Below, in pieces: positions 45,981-55,524 of a stretch of 64,000 bases of DNA (position 1 is its first letter; each line of letters begins with the position of its first letter). This stretch comes from Chryseobacterium sp. H1D6B (GTDB lineage Bacteria > Bacteroidota > Bacteroidia > Flavobacteriales > Weeksellaceae). A program made the translations under genes and the position numbers. Where the stretch lies: NCBI RefSeq assembly GCF_029892445.1, contig NZ_JARXVJ010000001.1, positions 3,410,001 to 3,474,000 of the forward strand, in the 5' to 3' direction. Under the pieces are notes generated by a model. The model had not been told where the DNA came from. It saw nothing but the letters and a program-made list of their open reading frames with translations, and searched no databases.

Positions 45981-46488
45981 AGTTGTGATAGTTTTGGACT
46001 AATATAAATTATATTTAGTGATAATGTTATTTTATTTCACTTAATGTTGAATTTTATAATTGTAATTAGCTAAATATTATAGTGTTAATCGTGTTTTACC
46101 GATGAAAAAAATATTTATTTATACAGATGTGTCAGGGTGTTTTGAGTTGTTTTGAGTGATTTTGAGTGATTTTAAGGTTGTTTTTTGTTATATATTTTTG
46201 ACAAAAAAGATCATCAAAATGTGAAATTCATCAGGGGATTTGTAAAAATGTGAAATAGCTAATTATAAATAATAGGCTTCCTGCCGGCTGAAACTATTAT
46301 TCTTTAGTTACTCTTTCTTGAAATATTTTTAGATCATGAGAAGGATAGCAGTACTTGATAAGTGATTATTGCTGTTCTATTTTACATTCCTGCATTTATC
46401 TGCACTCTAAAATTGGAAGGGCTCATTGAGTTTCCTGTGAAATTTAAGAGGAAATCCTTAATTTTGAAAAATAAAAATTTAGAAACAA
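45981..46488. other. Divergent intergenic region between terpene locus C and the kinase gene
   Basis: No gene. The first 260 bases are homologous to the DNA upstream of locus B. The phased repeats are described at 46141-46177. The kinase-proximal part shows no recognisable promoter. Confidence 0.6.
46141..46177 (-). promoter_or_regulatory. Four 10-bp phased direct repeats upstream of terpene locus C
   Basis: TTTGAGTTGT, TTTGAGTGAT, TTTGAGTGAT and TTTAAGGTTG follow each other without gaps (46141, 46151, 46161, 46171), about 160 bases upstream of the type B start. A 10-bp period places each unit on the same DNA face. On the minus strand TGTATAAATAA lies about 15 bases nearer the gene, as in locus B. 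Fits a cooperative activator site; no regulator is identified. Confidence 0.65.
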
Positions 46489-48072
46489 TTGAAGATTAAT
46501 TTTAAACACGCGTTATCTCAAAAATCTATTTATATAGCTGCTTTGTCCGCCTGTTTAATTTCGGTTGCGGCATTTGCTGTTCTGAGTTTTTTAATCACTC
46601 GTGACAGCCGAAAAAATAATGAAGAATTTGCACGGAAAATCTTTTTTCGTCAGTATGAAACTACAGAAAAAGAGTTTAGGAATATAGAAGATTATCAATA
46701 CCTGCTTAGAGCTCTGGTTCAGAAAGATGGTTTGAAAAATTATAAAGATTATTCTTCCGTTTTAAATGAGGTCAACAAAAAACGCAAATTAGTCCCTTAC
46801 AGCTGGTATTATTACTATAATGACAGTCCTGGGAGTGTCAGCAGCAATAATATTTTATCGGATATTCTCAAAAATAAAGAAAAAGTAGAAAAATCTGTTG
46901 AGATAAAAAATACAAGACCCGGAAATTTCACTAACTATTTAATTACCCATAAAGACAGTATTTATTGGCTGAGCTATGACTCTCTTGTTCTTTCCAATAA
47001 GAAAATGCTTTATTACGGATCTGCCGTTAGTCTGGACAACCTTCATGAATATTTTACGAATATTGAAAAAAGCCCTAACCATTATACCTATGTTTTCACG
47101 AAAGAGGGGATCTGTATTACCCATCCTGAAAAGAAATATTTAGGAAAGAATATTTTTGATTTTACAGATATTAAGCCGCAGGATACTCTGGCTGGTAAAA
47201 CTGAATCAGGGTACACGGAAAGAAATACGATCTCTGAGTATCTGGGGCTTGAAGTGATCCGGTTTATAAAGCCCTTAAAAACAGATAACTTTGAAGGATA
47301 CGCCGTTGTTAATTATGTCAATTTTCTTATCGATGAAAATGTAAATCAAACAAAAACGTATACGATTTATATTTTTCTGGCGGCATTAGTCCTTATTGTG
47401 ACTGTTTTTATTTTGTTTTACAGATCGACCAATATTGCTTATCGGGAAAAAGAAAAAATAGAATCCGAAAAAAACCTGCTGCTTATTGAAAATGAAAAAA
47501 TGTATAGAGCAGAAGTGCTGAACCAGCTTCAGCAGCTTAAAAATAACATCAATCCGCATTTTCTTTTTAATTCGCTGAATTCTCTTTATATGTTGATAGG
47601 CCTCGACAGAGAAAATGCACAGAAGTTTACGATGAATCTTTCAAAGATTTACAGATACCTTATCGTTCCTCCAAAAGAAAATATTGTTCCTGTTTCGCAG
47701 GAAATTAGTTTTATTAAACAGTATATGGATCTTTTAAAAAGCAGATTTGATGAAGAAATCAGCTTTGAATTGATTATTAATGATGAAGAAAGTTTAGAAA
47801 AGCGGATTCCCTATTTATCGCTCCAGCTTGTAACAGAAAATGCAATAAAACATAATATTGCAACGATAGACCATCCGTTAGCCATCATAATTTCCGTTGA
47901 GAAAGGTGGAGTTATTGTAAGAAACACCTGGCAGCCAAAGAAGGAAGCAGTGCCAAGTGAAAGGTTTGGGTTGGATTATTTAACTCAGATATATGGGTAT
48001 TTTAAGAATAATAATCTAAAATTATCTGTAGAAAATGGATTTTTTATCTGCTTTCTTCCTTTGGTAGAGTAG
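46489..48072 (+). CDS. LytS-type sensor histidine kinase with extracytoplasmic sensor domain
   Basis: 527 residues. TM1 near residues 13-35, a periplasmic region of about 250 residues that looks like a double-Cache sensor (YGSAVSLDNLHEYFTNIEKS; FTKEGICITHPEKKYLGKNI), TM2 (YTIYIFLAALVLIVTVFILF), a short coiled coil and a LytS/YehU-type kinase core: NINPHFLFNSLNSLYM with the phospho-His near residue 357 and the ATP-lid segment LVTENAIKHN. The start is TTG (46489); no ATG lies nearby. The cognate regulator is probably the LytTR protein at 55525-56289, on the other side of the protease/SusCD genes. Confidence 0.85.
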   Translation: MKINFKHALSQKSIYIAALSACLISVAAFAVLSFLITRDSRKNNEEFARKIFFRQYETTEKEFRNIEDYQYLLRALVQKDGLKNYKDYSSVLNEVNKKRKLVPYSWYYYYNDSPGSVSSNNILSDILKNKEKVEKSVEIKNTRPGNFTNYLITHKDSIYWLSYDSLVLSNKKMLYYGSAVSLDNLHEYFTNIEKSPNHYTYVFTKEGICITHPEKKYLGKNIFDFTDIKPQDTLAGKTESGYTERNTISEYLGLEVIRFIKPLKTDNFEGYAVVNYVNFLIDENVNQTKTYTIYIFLAALVLIVTVFILFYRSTNIAYREKEKIESEKNLLLIENEKMYRAEVLNQLQQLKNNINPHFLFNSLNSLYMLIGLDRENAQKFTMNLSKIYRYLIVPPKENIVPVSQEISFIKQYMDLLKSRFDEEISFELIINDEESLEKRIPYLSLQLVTENAIKHNIATIDHPLAIIISVEKGGVIVRNTWQPKKEAVPSERFGLDYLTQIYGYFKNNNLKLSVENGFFICFLPLVE

Positions 48073-48202
48073 AGGTCTAAAATCCATTCACTCCAATAAT
48101 TCACCCTTTCACTCCCTATTAATATAGATATAGTTTCTTAGGTTATAGTTTTGCCGGCTGAAACCAAGATATCTCATATTGGGCATGAATTGTACTATTT
48201 TA

Positions 48203-50767
48203 ATGAAGAATTACAGGCTTGTACTGTATCTGGGGCTTGCTATGGCCTCTCCGGCAGCATTGGCGCAGAAAAAAGATACTGTAAAAACCGATAAAGAAAA
48301 ATCTGCTAAAACAGATGCTTCCTCAAAAAAAACTAAAAAAATTGAAGATCTGATCAAAAAAGGGACTTATAAAAAAGGTCTTTTTAATACGATCCAGGTA
48401 AAAACGGATATTTATTTTGAAATTCCGGACAGTTTAATGGGGCGTCAGTTTTTGGTAGTCAACAAACTATCCCAAGTTCCCATGCAGGTCAATGAGGCGG
48501 GTTTGAATAAAGGGATGAACTATGAAAATAAAGTCATTTCTTTTCACCGTGATCAGGCAGCCAAAAAAGTGTGGGTTAAAACTGTGATACCACAAGTTTC
48601 ATCCCCTAAAAATGATGTCATTACAAGATCTGTTAAAGATAATTTTTCAGAATCAGTGATTGAAGTTTTTGATATTGAGGCACAAAACAGTGATTCTACC
48701 TCTGTAGCGGTTAAAGTAAATAAAGTTTTTGACGGAAATCAAAAAAGTTTTAACGACGTTTTAGCCAATGTTGGTCTTGGAGGATCAGTAAAATCAAATC
48801 TTTCTTATATCGAGAACGTAAAAACATTTCCTCAGAATCTTGTGGTTAAATCTCAATTGACTACCACAGTAAATGAAGGAGGTGTTGATCTGCCTGTAAC
48901 GCTTGGTGTTACGAGTAATATTGTCCTGCTTTCTAAAGTACCGATGAATTCAAGAAATGACGATCCAAGAGTTGGCTTTTTCAGTGAAAAGCATTGGTCA
49001 TTCAGCGACCGCCAGCAGAGAATGGATGAAAAACGTTTTATTACAAGATGGCGTTTAGAACCTAAAGATGAAGATAAAGAAAAATATCTGAGAGGAGAAC
49101 TGGTAGAACCTAAAAAACCTATTATCTATTATATCGATCCTGCAACACCCATCCAATGGCGTGAAAAAATCATAGCAGGAGTTTACGATTGGCAGGCTGC
49201 TTTTGAAAAGGCTGGTTTTAAAAATGCCGTTATCGCAAAAATGCCGGATGAAAATGACAAGGATTTCGATATTGATGATGTACGGTATTCGGTGATTACG
49301 TATGCCGCTTCACCAAAATCAAATGCGATGGGGCCTTCAGTTGTAGATCCGAGAAGCGGTGAAATTATTGAGTCCGATATTATTTGGTGGCATAATGTGA
49401 TGACTTCTCTTCAGGAATGGATGAGAATTCAGACCGGGCCTATAGATCCCAAAGCCAGAGGAAATGTATTCAGCGATGAGCATATGGGCGAGGCCGTCCG
49501 GTTTGTTTCTTCTCATGAAGTAGGACATACTTTTGGATTGAAACATAATATGGGAGCTTCTTATGCATTTCCTGTAGAGTCTCTGCGTTCAAAAGAATTT
49601 ACAGATAAAATGGGCGGAACCGCACCTTCCATTATGGATTATGCGCGTTACAATTATGTAGCACAGCCGGAAGACGGCGTTACGGCTATTACTCCAAAAA
49701 TAGGTATTTATGATAAATATGCTGTTGAATGGGGGTACCGCTGGTATCCTGATGCCGTGTCTGAGAAAAAAGCACTGAAAAATTTAATAGAAAAACACCA
49801 GGATGATCCTATGTATTTCTATGGTGAACAGCAGAGCTACTTAGAAACCATTGATCCCCGCTCGCAGTCTGAAGATTTAGGTGATGATGCTGTGAAGGCC
49901 AGCGAATATGGGCTTAAAAACTTAAAGATCGTTGTAGATAACCTTTTAAAATGGACCTATGAAGACGGCAGAGCTTACACAGATGCAGGAAAACTGTATT
50001 TGGGGGCAATAGGACAGTGGGACTTGTATACAGGCCACGTAATGGCGAATGTAGGAGGTATTTATTTGGATAATACTGTTTTTGGAAGTAAGAAGAAAGC
50101 CTATGAAGCGGTACCTGCTGCAGTCCAGAAAAGAGCGGTCGATTATCTTATTAACAATTCAATACATCTTCCGGAATGGTTGTTTTTTAATCCAATTACA
50201 GAGAAAACGTATCCTGTTAAAGATTCTCCGATGGGTCCGTTTGAACAGACTCCTTACAACTTAGCAAGAGGAATGCAGTATGGTAACCTGTATTCATTGT
50301 TTATGGACGACCGTCTGCTTAGAATGCTTGAAAATGAGTTGAAACATCAGGTTTCAGGTTCAAAAGAAGAAATATATACTGTAGAGAATTTATTTGAACA
50401 GGTTAGAGGCGCAGTTTTCAGTAAAAAAGGAAGCTTGACTATTCTTGAAAAGATGGCTCAGAAAAACTATGTGGATGCCTTGATTGTTTCTGTTAATAAA
50501 TTATTTGAAAAGACAGCTGTAAAAGCCATTAAAACAGATCAGACATTGAATATTCCGATGATCTGCAATTTTCAGGAAGAAGCTCAAAGTCTTCGAAATA
50601 TTAATTATTCATCAATGAAAAGGGTATCTGAAGTGACAACTTACAAAAGAGCCGAACTGCAGAAAGTGTTGAATGTATTGAATAAAAGTAAAAATAAAGG
50701 TGATGATGCTTCGAGAGCTCATTGTGCTGACTTAATCATCCGTATTAAAGAGGCTTTAAACAAATAA
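48203..50767 (+). CDS. Secreted zinc-dependent metalloprotease (DUF5117/DUF5118 family type)
   Basis: 855 residues from the ATG at 48203, which begins a clean signal peptide (MKNYRLVLYLGLAMASPAAL). The catalytic motif is H438-E-V-G-H-T-F-G-L-K-H448, the metzincin HExxHxxGxxH pattern. The N-terminal domain has the KKGTYKKGLFNTIQVKTDIY and LVVNKLSQVP segments of the Bacteroidetes family with DUF5117/5118 domains, and MDYARYNYVAQPED supplies the Met-turn. It probably digests proteins in the periplasm or at the outer membrane. SusC starts 5 bases after its stop, so protease and transporter form one operon for peptide uptake. Confidence 0.9.
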   Translation: MKNYRLVLYLGLAMASPAALAQKKDTVKTDKEKSAKTDASSKKTKKIEDLIKKGTYKKGLFNTIQVKTDIYFEIPDSLMGRQFLVVNKLSQVPMQVNEAGLNKGMNYENKVISFHRDQAAKKVWVKTVIPQVSSPKNDVITRSVKDNFSESVIEVFDIEAQNSDSTSVAVKVNKVFDGNQKSFNDVLANVGLGGSVKSNLSYIENVKTFPQNLVVKSQLTTTVNEGGVDLPVTLGVTSNIVLLSKVPMNSRNDDPRVGFFSEKHWSFSDRQQRMDEKRFITRWRLEPKDEDKEKYLRGELVEPKKPIIYYIDPATPIQWREKIIAGVYDWQAAFEKAGFKNAVIAKMPDENDKDFDIDDVRYSVITYAASPKSNAMGPSVVDPRSGEIIESDIIWWHNVMTSLQEWMRIQTGPIDPKARGNVFSDEHMGEAVRFVSSHEVGHTFGLKHNMGASYAFPVESLRSKEFTDKMGGTAPSIMDYARYNYVAQPEDGVTAITPKIGIYDKYAVEWGYRWYPDAVSEKKALKNLIEKHQDDPMYFYGEQQSYLETIDPRSQSEDLGDDAVKASEYGLKNLKIVVDNLLKWTYEDGRAYTDAGKLYLGAIGQWDLYTGHVMANVGGIYLDNTVFGSKKKAYEAVPAAVQKRAVDYLINNSIHLPEWLFFNPITEKTYPVKDSPMGPFEQTPYNLARGMQYGNLYSLFMDDRLLRMLENELKHQVSGSKEEIYTVENLFEQVRGAVFSKKGSLTILEKMAQKNYVDALIVSVNKLFEKTAVKAIKTDQTLNIPMICNFQEEAQSLRNINYSSMKRVSEVTTYKRAELQKVLNVLNKSKNKGDDASRAHCADLIIRIKEALNK

Positions 50768-50772
50768 TTGGT

Positions 50773-53700
50773 ATGAAAAAAACATTTATACTTTTACCTC
50801 TTTTGGCTGCCAATATTGCGTTGGCCCAAGAAAAGAAAACAATCACAGGAAAAGTGGAGGACGGCGATACTTCAAAAGTAATGGCAGGAGCATCCATAAA
50901 AATTGAAACACAGTCTGTTTCTACAAAAACCAGCCAGAAAGGAATTATTGAAAGCGTTTCAATCGGTACGGTAACGGATAAAAACGGGAAGTTCATCTTA
51001 GAAATTCCTGCAGATACTAAATCTGTACTTGTCAGCTATCTCGGATATGAATCCAGAGTAATTCAGGTTGAAGAAGGGAAGAGCAGCTACAACATAACAC
51101 TGATCCCTGTTTTCGGATCAGATATTCCAGAAAAAAATAAAATCCAGGAAGTCATCATTACCGGATATCAGAAAATTGAAAAACGAAAGCAGACCTCTGC
51201 GGTCTCAACGGTTAAGATGGATGATATTAACCAGTCAGGCGTTGCAAGTGTAGACCAGATGCTGGCGGGACAGATTGCCGGAGTAGCAGTGACACCCGAA
51301 ACAGGAGCGCCAGGAAGTCCTGCAAAAATTAGAATACGGGGAACTGCTTCTCTCTCAGGTCCTCAGGATCCGCTATGGGTGGTTGACGGTCTTCCGTTAG
51401 AGGGAAATGATGTGCCTAATTTCAGTGATAAAGATAATATCGACCAGCTTCAGAATTTTTCTATTGCAGGACTTAATCCTAATGATATAGAAGATATTAC
51501 TATTTTGAAAGATGCAGCCGCTACAGCCATTTACGGAGCAAGAGCGGCTAACGGGGTAATTTCTATTACGACCAAAAAAGGAAAAAAAGGAAGTTTAAGA
51601 CTCAATTTTTCGGCAGATACTTTTGTGACAGCCCGTCCTGATTTCAGCAGGCTTAATCTGTTAAATGCCTCTGAAAAAGTTGATCTAGAACTGATGCTGG
51701 CCAACCGTACCGACTTAACGTACCGTACTGATAAAGGAGAGGTCATGAGAATTTTAACCAAAAACGGGCAGCTTGATGCTTACAGAAACGGAGGTTTAGA
51801 TGCATTAAATATGTTGACGCGCCAGCAGATTGACGGGTTAAGAAACAGCAATACAGACTGGGGAAAACTGCTGTATAGAAATGCGATTAATAAACAGTAT
51901 GGAGTAAGCATTTCCGGAGGTGCAGACCGTTCAGATTATTATTTCTCATTAGGGTATTATGATGAAGAGGGAACCACCATCGGTACAGGGTTCGAGCGTT
52001 ATAACCTGACGCTGAAAAACAATTATAAAATAAGTGATAAGCTTACTTTTGGAGTGTCTGTTTTCGGAACACAAAGTGAGAGAACATCATTTGTTACGGA
52101 TGCTGATGCTTCCATAAGTCCGATCAATTATTCAAGAAATGCCAATCCTTATCTGAGCCCTTTCAATGCAGACGGCAGCTACAGGTATGACCAGGATATA
52201 GACGGTTTTGAAAACAGATATATCCCTTTCAACTTTTTAGAAGAAAGAGAAAATACAAGTTATACGCTGAAAAATCAATCTTTAAAAGCCATTTTTGATT
52301 TAGAATATAAAGTATCAAAAGGTCTTAAGATTACTTCCCAGCTGGGTATTCAGTACGATGGCAACCAGACAGAGAAATTTGCGGCGGAGAATACTTACTT
52401 TACCAGAAAGATGAAAGAAGGAACCCGGTATTACAAAGATGGCGCTTACCGTTACTTTCTGCCTGAAGGCGGTGTAAAACAGAACTGGGATAATAACTTT
52501 TTTCAGTATAACTGGAAACTGCAGGGAAGTTACAGCACAAAAATTAATTCGGTACACGAAATCGATTTGATGGCCGGAACTGAACTTCGTAAAACAGAGG
52601 ATAATACTACCGTTACAAGAGCATTCGGCTATGATTCTGTAACAAAAAGAGCTGCTGCAATTGTTTTTCCAAGTTCGAATTTTGCAGCAGAAAGAAAGTA
52701 TGAAACCTACCGTGAAATGCCTGCTGTTGAGAATGCATACGCTTCAATGTTTGCTACAGCTTCCTATACTTTCGATCAGAAATATACGTTCTTCGGAAGT
52801 GTGAGATATGACGGGACTAATTTATTCGGTGTTAATAAAAAGTATAAATATCTCCCGATATGGGCTGTTTCAGGGTCTTGGTTAGTGACAAAAGAAAATT
52901 TCATGAAGGATCTTTCTGTTATTTCTAACCTTAGACTAAGAACTTCGTATGGTCTGCAGGGAAATATTGACCGTAATACTTCGCCTTTTTTTATCGGGGA
53001 ATACAGTGATTCAACCATTCTTCCGGGTGGAAAAGAGAATATTATCAATGTAATAAGTCCTCCAAATGATAAACTTCGCTGGGAAAAGACGACCAATGTG
53101 AATTTCGGACTTGATTTAGGAGTGTTTCAGAATCGTATCAACCTTACAGCAGATCTTTACAGCAGAAAAGGAACCGATATGATCAGCATGAAAGAAACGC
53201 CGCTTGAAACAGGATTTGAATATACCATGATGAACTGGGGAAGTTTAACCAATAAAGGTTTTGAATTGGCGCTGTCTACCCGAAATATCAATAAAGACAA
53301 TTTCAAGTGGACCACTACGATCAATTTTGCGCATAACAAAAGCAGGGTGATCAGTGAACAGCCGCGTGACAATGCAATGCTTCCTTCAAGAGAAGGACTC
53401 CCTGTAAATGCTGTTTTTGCATTGAAAACGGCAGGAATGGATGAAAACGGAAATCCTATGTTCTGGAAAGGAAATGAAAAGGTAAAGATTGAAGATTTTT
53501 TTGCATTGTATGATGTTTATGCAGATTTTCTTCCCGGCCAGCTTGTAGATACAAAACTTTCAAACTCGGAACTAAGAGGCCTTTTTACTTATATCGGGGA
53601 CAGGGATCCTAAGTTTACAGGAGGAATTATCAATACTTTTAAAATAAACAATTTCGACTTTACTGTTTCTGCTACTTTTAATCTAAAACAGACGGTAATG

Positions 53701-54114
53701 CAGACGCCTTCTTATCGCGGAATGGATCTGGACAGAGGGAGAAACTATACAAAAGATATCTACCAGGCAGGGATTTCACTCCCTGGGATTACGAGTCCTG
53801 AAATGGATGCTAATCCTGGCTGGATGGGTAATAAATGGCTTTCTGATAACCGTTCTAATGCCTACAGCCTGCTTGATATATGGGCAAAAGAAATCAGCTA
53901 TGTAAGAATCAGCAGTATCCGTTTAGGATATACACTGCCTAAAGAATTTACAAGTCCTATGGGAATCAGTGCTTTAAGGCTGAGTGTTGAAGGCCGTAAC
54001 CTGTTTGTATTCAGTAATGGATATAAAGGATATTTTGATCCGGAAACGTACGGTAATATTTATGCACAGCCTATCACGAAATCAGTTACAGTAGGATTTA
54101 ATGTTTCTTTTTAA
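50773..54114 (+). CDS. SusC/RagA-family TonB-linked outer-membrane transporter
   Basis: 1113 residues. Signal peptide (KKTFILLPLLAANIALAQ), a carboxypeptidase-D-like regulatory domain (about 20-115, TITGKVEDGDT...LVSYLGYESR), the TonB-box region IQEVIITGYQKIEKRKQ, a plug domain (VDQMLAGQIAGVAVTPETGA; DPLWVVDGLPL; ILKDAAATAIYGARAANG) and a beta-barrel ending in SVTVGFNVSF with the aromatic C-terminus. Works with SusD to import large ligands, here probably peptides. It follows the metalloprotease by 5 bases; the SusD start lies 10 bases downstream of its stop. Confidence 0.95.
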   Translation: MKKTFILLPLLAANIALAQEKKTITGKVEDGDTSKVMAGASIKIETQSVSTKTSQKGIIESVSIGTVTDKNGKFILEIPADTKSVLVSYLGYESRVIQVEEGKSSYNITLIPVFGSDIPEKNKIQEVIITGYQKIEKRKQTSAVSTVKMDDINQSGVASVDQMLAGQIAGVAVTPETGAPGSPAKIRIRGTASLSGPQDPLWVVDGLPLEGNDVPNFSDKDNIDQLQNFSIAGLNPNDIEDITILKDAAATAIYGARAANGVISITTKKGKKGSLRLNFSADTFVTARPDFSRLNLLNASEKVDLELMLANRTDLTYRTDKGEVMRILTKNGQLDAYRNGGLDALNMLTRQQIDGLRNSNTDWGKLLYRNAINKQYGVSISGGADRSDYYFSLGYYDEEGTTIGTGFERYNLTLKNNYKISDKLTFGVSVFGTQSERTSFVTDADASISPINYSRNANPYLSPFNADGSYRYDQDIDGFENRYIPFNFLEERENTSYTLKNQSLKAIFDLEYKVSKGLKITSQLGIQYDGNQTEKFAAENTYFTRKMKEGTRYYKDGAYRYFLPEGGVKQNWDNNFFQYNWKLQGSYSTKINSVHEIDLMAGTELRKTEDNTTVTRAFGYDSVTKRAAAIVFPSSNFAAERKYETYREMPAVENAYASMFATASYTFDQKYTFFGSVRYDGTNLFGVNKKYKYLPIWAVSGSWLVTKENFMKDLSVISNLRLRTSYGLQGNIDRNTSPFFIGEYSDSTILPGGKENIINVISPPNDKLRWEKTTNVNFGLDLGVFQNRINLTADLYSRKGTDMISMKETPLETGFEYTMMNWGSLTNKGFELALSTRNINKDNFKWTTTINFAHNKSRVISEQPRDNAMLPSREGLPVNAVFALKTAGMDENGNPMFWKGNEKVKIEDFFALYDVYADFLPGQLVDTKLSNSELRGLFTYIGDRDPKFTGGIINTFKINNFDFTVSATFNLKQTVMQTPSYRGMDLDRGRNYTKDIYQAGISLPGITSPEMDANPGWMGNKWLSDNRSNAYSLLDIWAKEISYVRISSIRLGYTLPKEFTSPMGISALRLSVEGRNLFVFSNGYKGYFDPETYGNIYAQPITKSVTVGFNVSF

Positions 54115-54124
54115 AATTGAAAAA

Positions 54125-55444
54125 ATGAGAAAAATTACAACATTCATTGCGGTTGCAGCACTAAGTTTTTCCAGTATTGGATGCGATCGTTTTTTAGATA
54201 TTCAGCCTGAAGGAAAGATCATCCCTGTTACTGCTGAGGATTACCGCAAGGTACTTACTTCGGCCTATGCAAAATATCCGCTCCACAGATCTTTATTAGC
54301 TCTCCGTACAGATGAGACCGGTATAGATGAAAATACCAGTGATTTTATTTCCTATCGTGAAATAGCGATGTGGAAAGACAGCAATAACGACCAGTCGACG
54401 ATAGAGTTTCCTTGGGTAAGCTTTTATTCAGTGGTCTTTTATTTAAATCAGATTATCAATGAAGGATCAAAGACGATGGCAGATTCTCCTCAAAAGCAGC
54501 AGATTCTTGCAGAGGCCTATGCTCTTCGTGCGTATGTGTATTTTGATATGGTGAATTTATATGGGAAACCATATCATGCCGCTACAGCTTCTCAGGATAG
54601 AGGAGTTCCGATCAATTTAGAAATTGACCTTGAGCAGGTTTTAAAGCCTTCCAGCGTCCAGCAGGTATATGATCAGGTTCATGCAGATATTGAAAAAGCA
54701 GACGGACTAATGACAGAACAGCAGCAGTCGGGCAGTATCAATTATAGGTTTTCTAAAGTATCACTGCTGGCTTTTAAAGCCAGGGCTGCTCTTTATGAAG
54801 GGGATTGGAATAAAGCTTTAGGTTATTCAGAGCAGGTGCTTGCGGTGAAAGGAGAATTAAGCAATTTAAATACCGATGGTAAAGCGCCCAATCATTATAC
54901 TTCAATAGAATCTATTATGGCTTTGGATAATCCATTTAATAGTGCAGTGCAGAATATATCTTATGCTTCTCCGGAATTGATTTCAAAATATAATAATGCG
55001 GAAGATAAAAGATTTAAGATTTATTTTGAAAAGAATAATAACAAGTATAAAATAATTAAAGGCGGAAGTTCTGATTACCGGGTATCTTTCAGAACAGCGG
55101 AGCTGTATTTTATAAAATCTGAAGCGTTAGTTAAATTAAACAGGCTTAGTGAAGCTAAAGATATACTTCTTAAGTTTTTGAAAAACCGATACAGTCCGGC
55201 AGGATATGCTTCCGTTCAAAATGACATTAGTTCAATGAACGTTACGGAATTCATGAATTTTCTAATGGATGAAAGATTTAGAGAATTTGCTTTGGAAGGA
55301 CACCGCTGGTTTGATTTAAGAAGGCTGGATCAGAAAAAGATCATTCATAATATCAACGGACAGCAATATATTCTGCTTCAGAATGACGTAAGGTACACCA
55401 TAGAGTTCCCGAAAAGTGCTAAGAAAAATAATCCGTTCTTATAA
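54125..55444 (+). CDS. SusD/RagB-family outer-membrane lipoprotein
   Basis: 439 residues from the ATG at 54125, which gives a lipoprotein signal ending SIGC (lipid-anchored Cys18). The frame is open to 54101, inside the SusC end, but that start is unlikely. SusD hallmarks: CDRFLDIQPEGK, a helical TPR fold with LAEAYALRAYVYFDMVNLYG, and the C-terminal LMDERFREFALEGHRWFDLR. Binds the ligand and closes the SusC barrel. Last structural gene of the protease-SusCD operon; a terminator follows at 55473-55508. Confidence 0.95.
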   Translation: MRKITTFIAVAALSFSSIGCDRFLDIQPEGKIIPVTAEDYRKVLTSAYAKYPLHRSLLALRTDETGIDENTSDFISYREIAMWKDSNNDQSTIEFPWVSFYSVVFYLNQIINEGSKTMADSPQKQQILAEAYALRAYVYFDMVNLYGKPYHAATASQDRGVPINLEIDLEQVLKPSSVQQVYDQVHADIEKADGLMTEQQQSGSINYRFSKVSLLAFKARAALYEGDWNKALGYSEQVLAVKGELSNLNTDGKAPNHYTSIESIMALDNPFNSAVQNISYASPELISKYNNAEDKRFKIYFEKNNNKYKIIKGGSSDYRVSFRTAELYFIKSEALVKLNRLSEAKDILLKFLKNRYSPAGYASVQNDISSMNVTEFMNFLMDERFREFALEGHRWFDLRRLDQKKIIHNINGQQYILLQNDVRYTIEFPKSAKKNNPFL

Positions 55445-55472
55445 AAAATAACATTCATATTAACAACCCCTG

Positions 55473-55508
55473 AAACCGCTTGAACTTAATTGTTTTAGCG
55501 GTTTTTTT
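55473..55508 (+). terminator. Terminator of the protease-SusCD operon
   Basis: AAACCGCT (55473-55480) pairs with AGCGGTTT (55497-55504), followed by T residues. The T-run runs directly into the -7 box of the next gene. Confidence 0.7.
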
Positions 55509-55517
55509 GTATTTTTG
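55490..55517 (+). promoter_or_regulatory. Promoter of the response regulator, overlapping a terminator
   Basis: TTG at 55490-55492, 17 nt, then TATTTTTG (55510-55517), an exact TAnnTTTG. The start would lie only about 2 bases before the ATG at 55525, so the mRNA may be leaderless. Confidence 0.45.
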
Positions 55518-55524
55518 CAATGTT

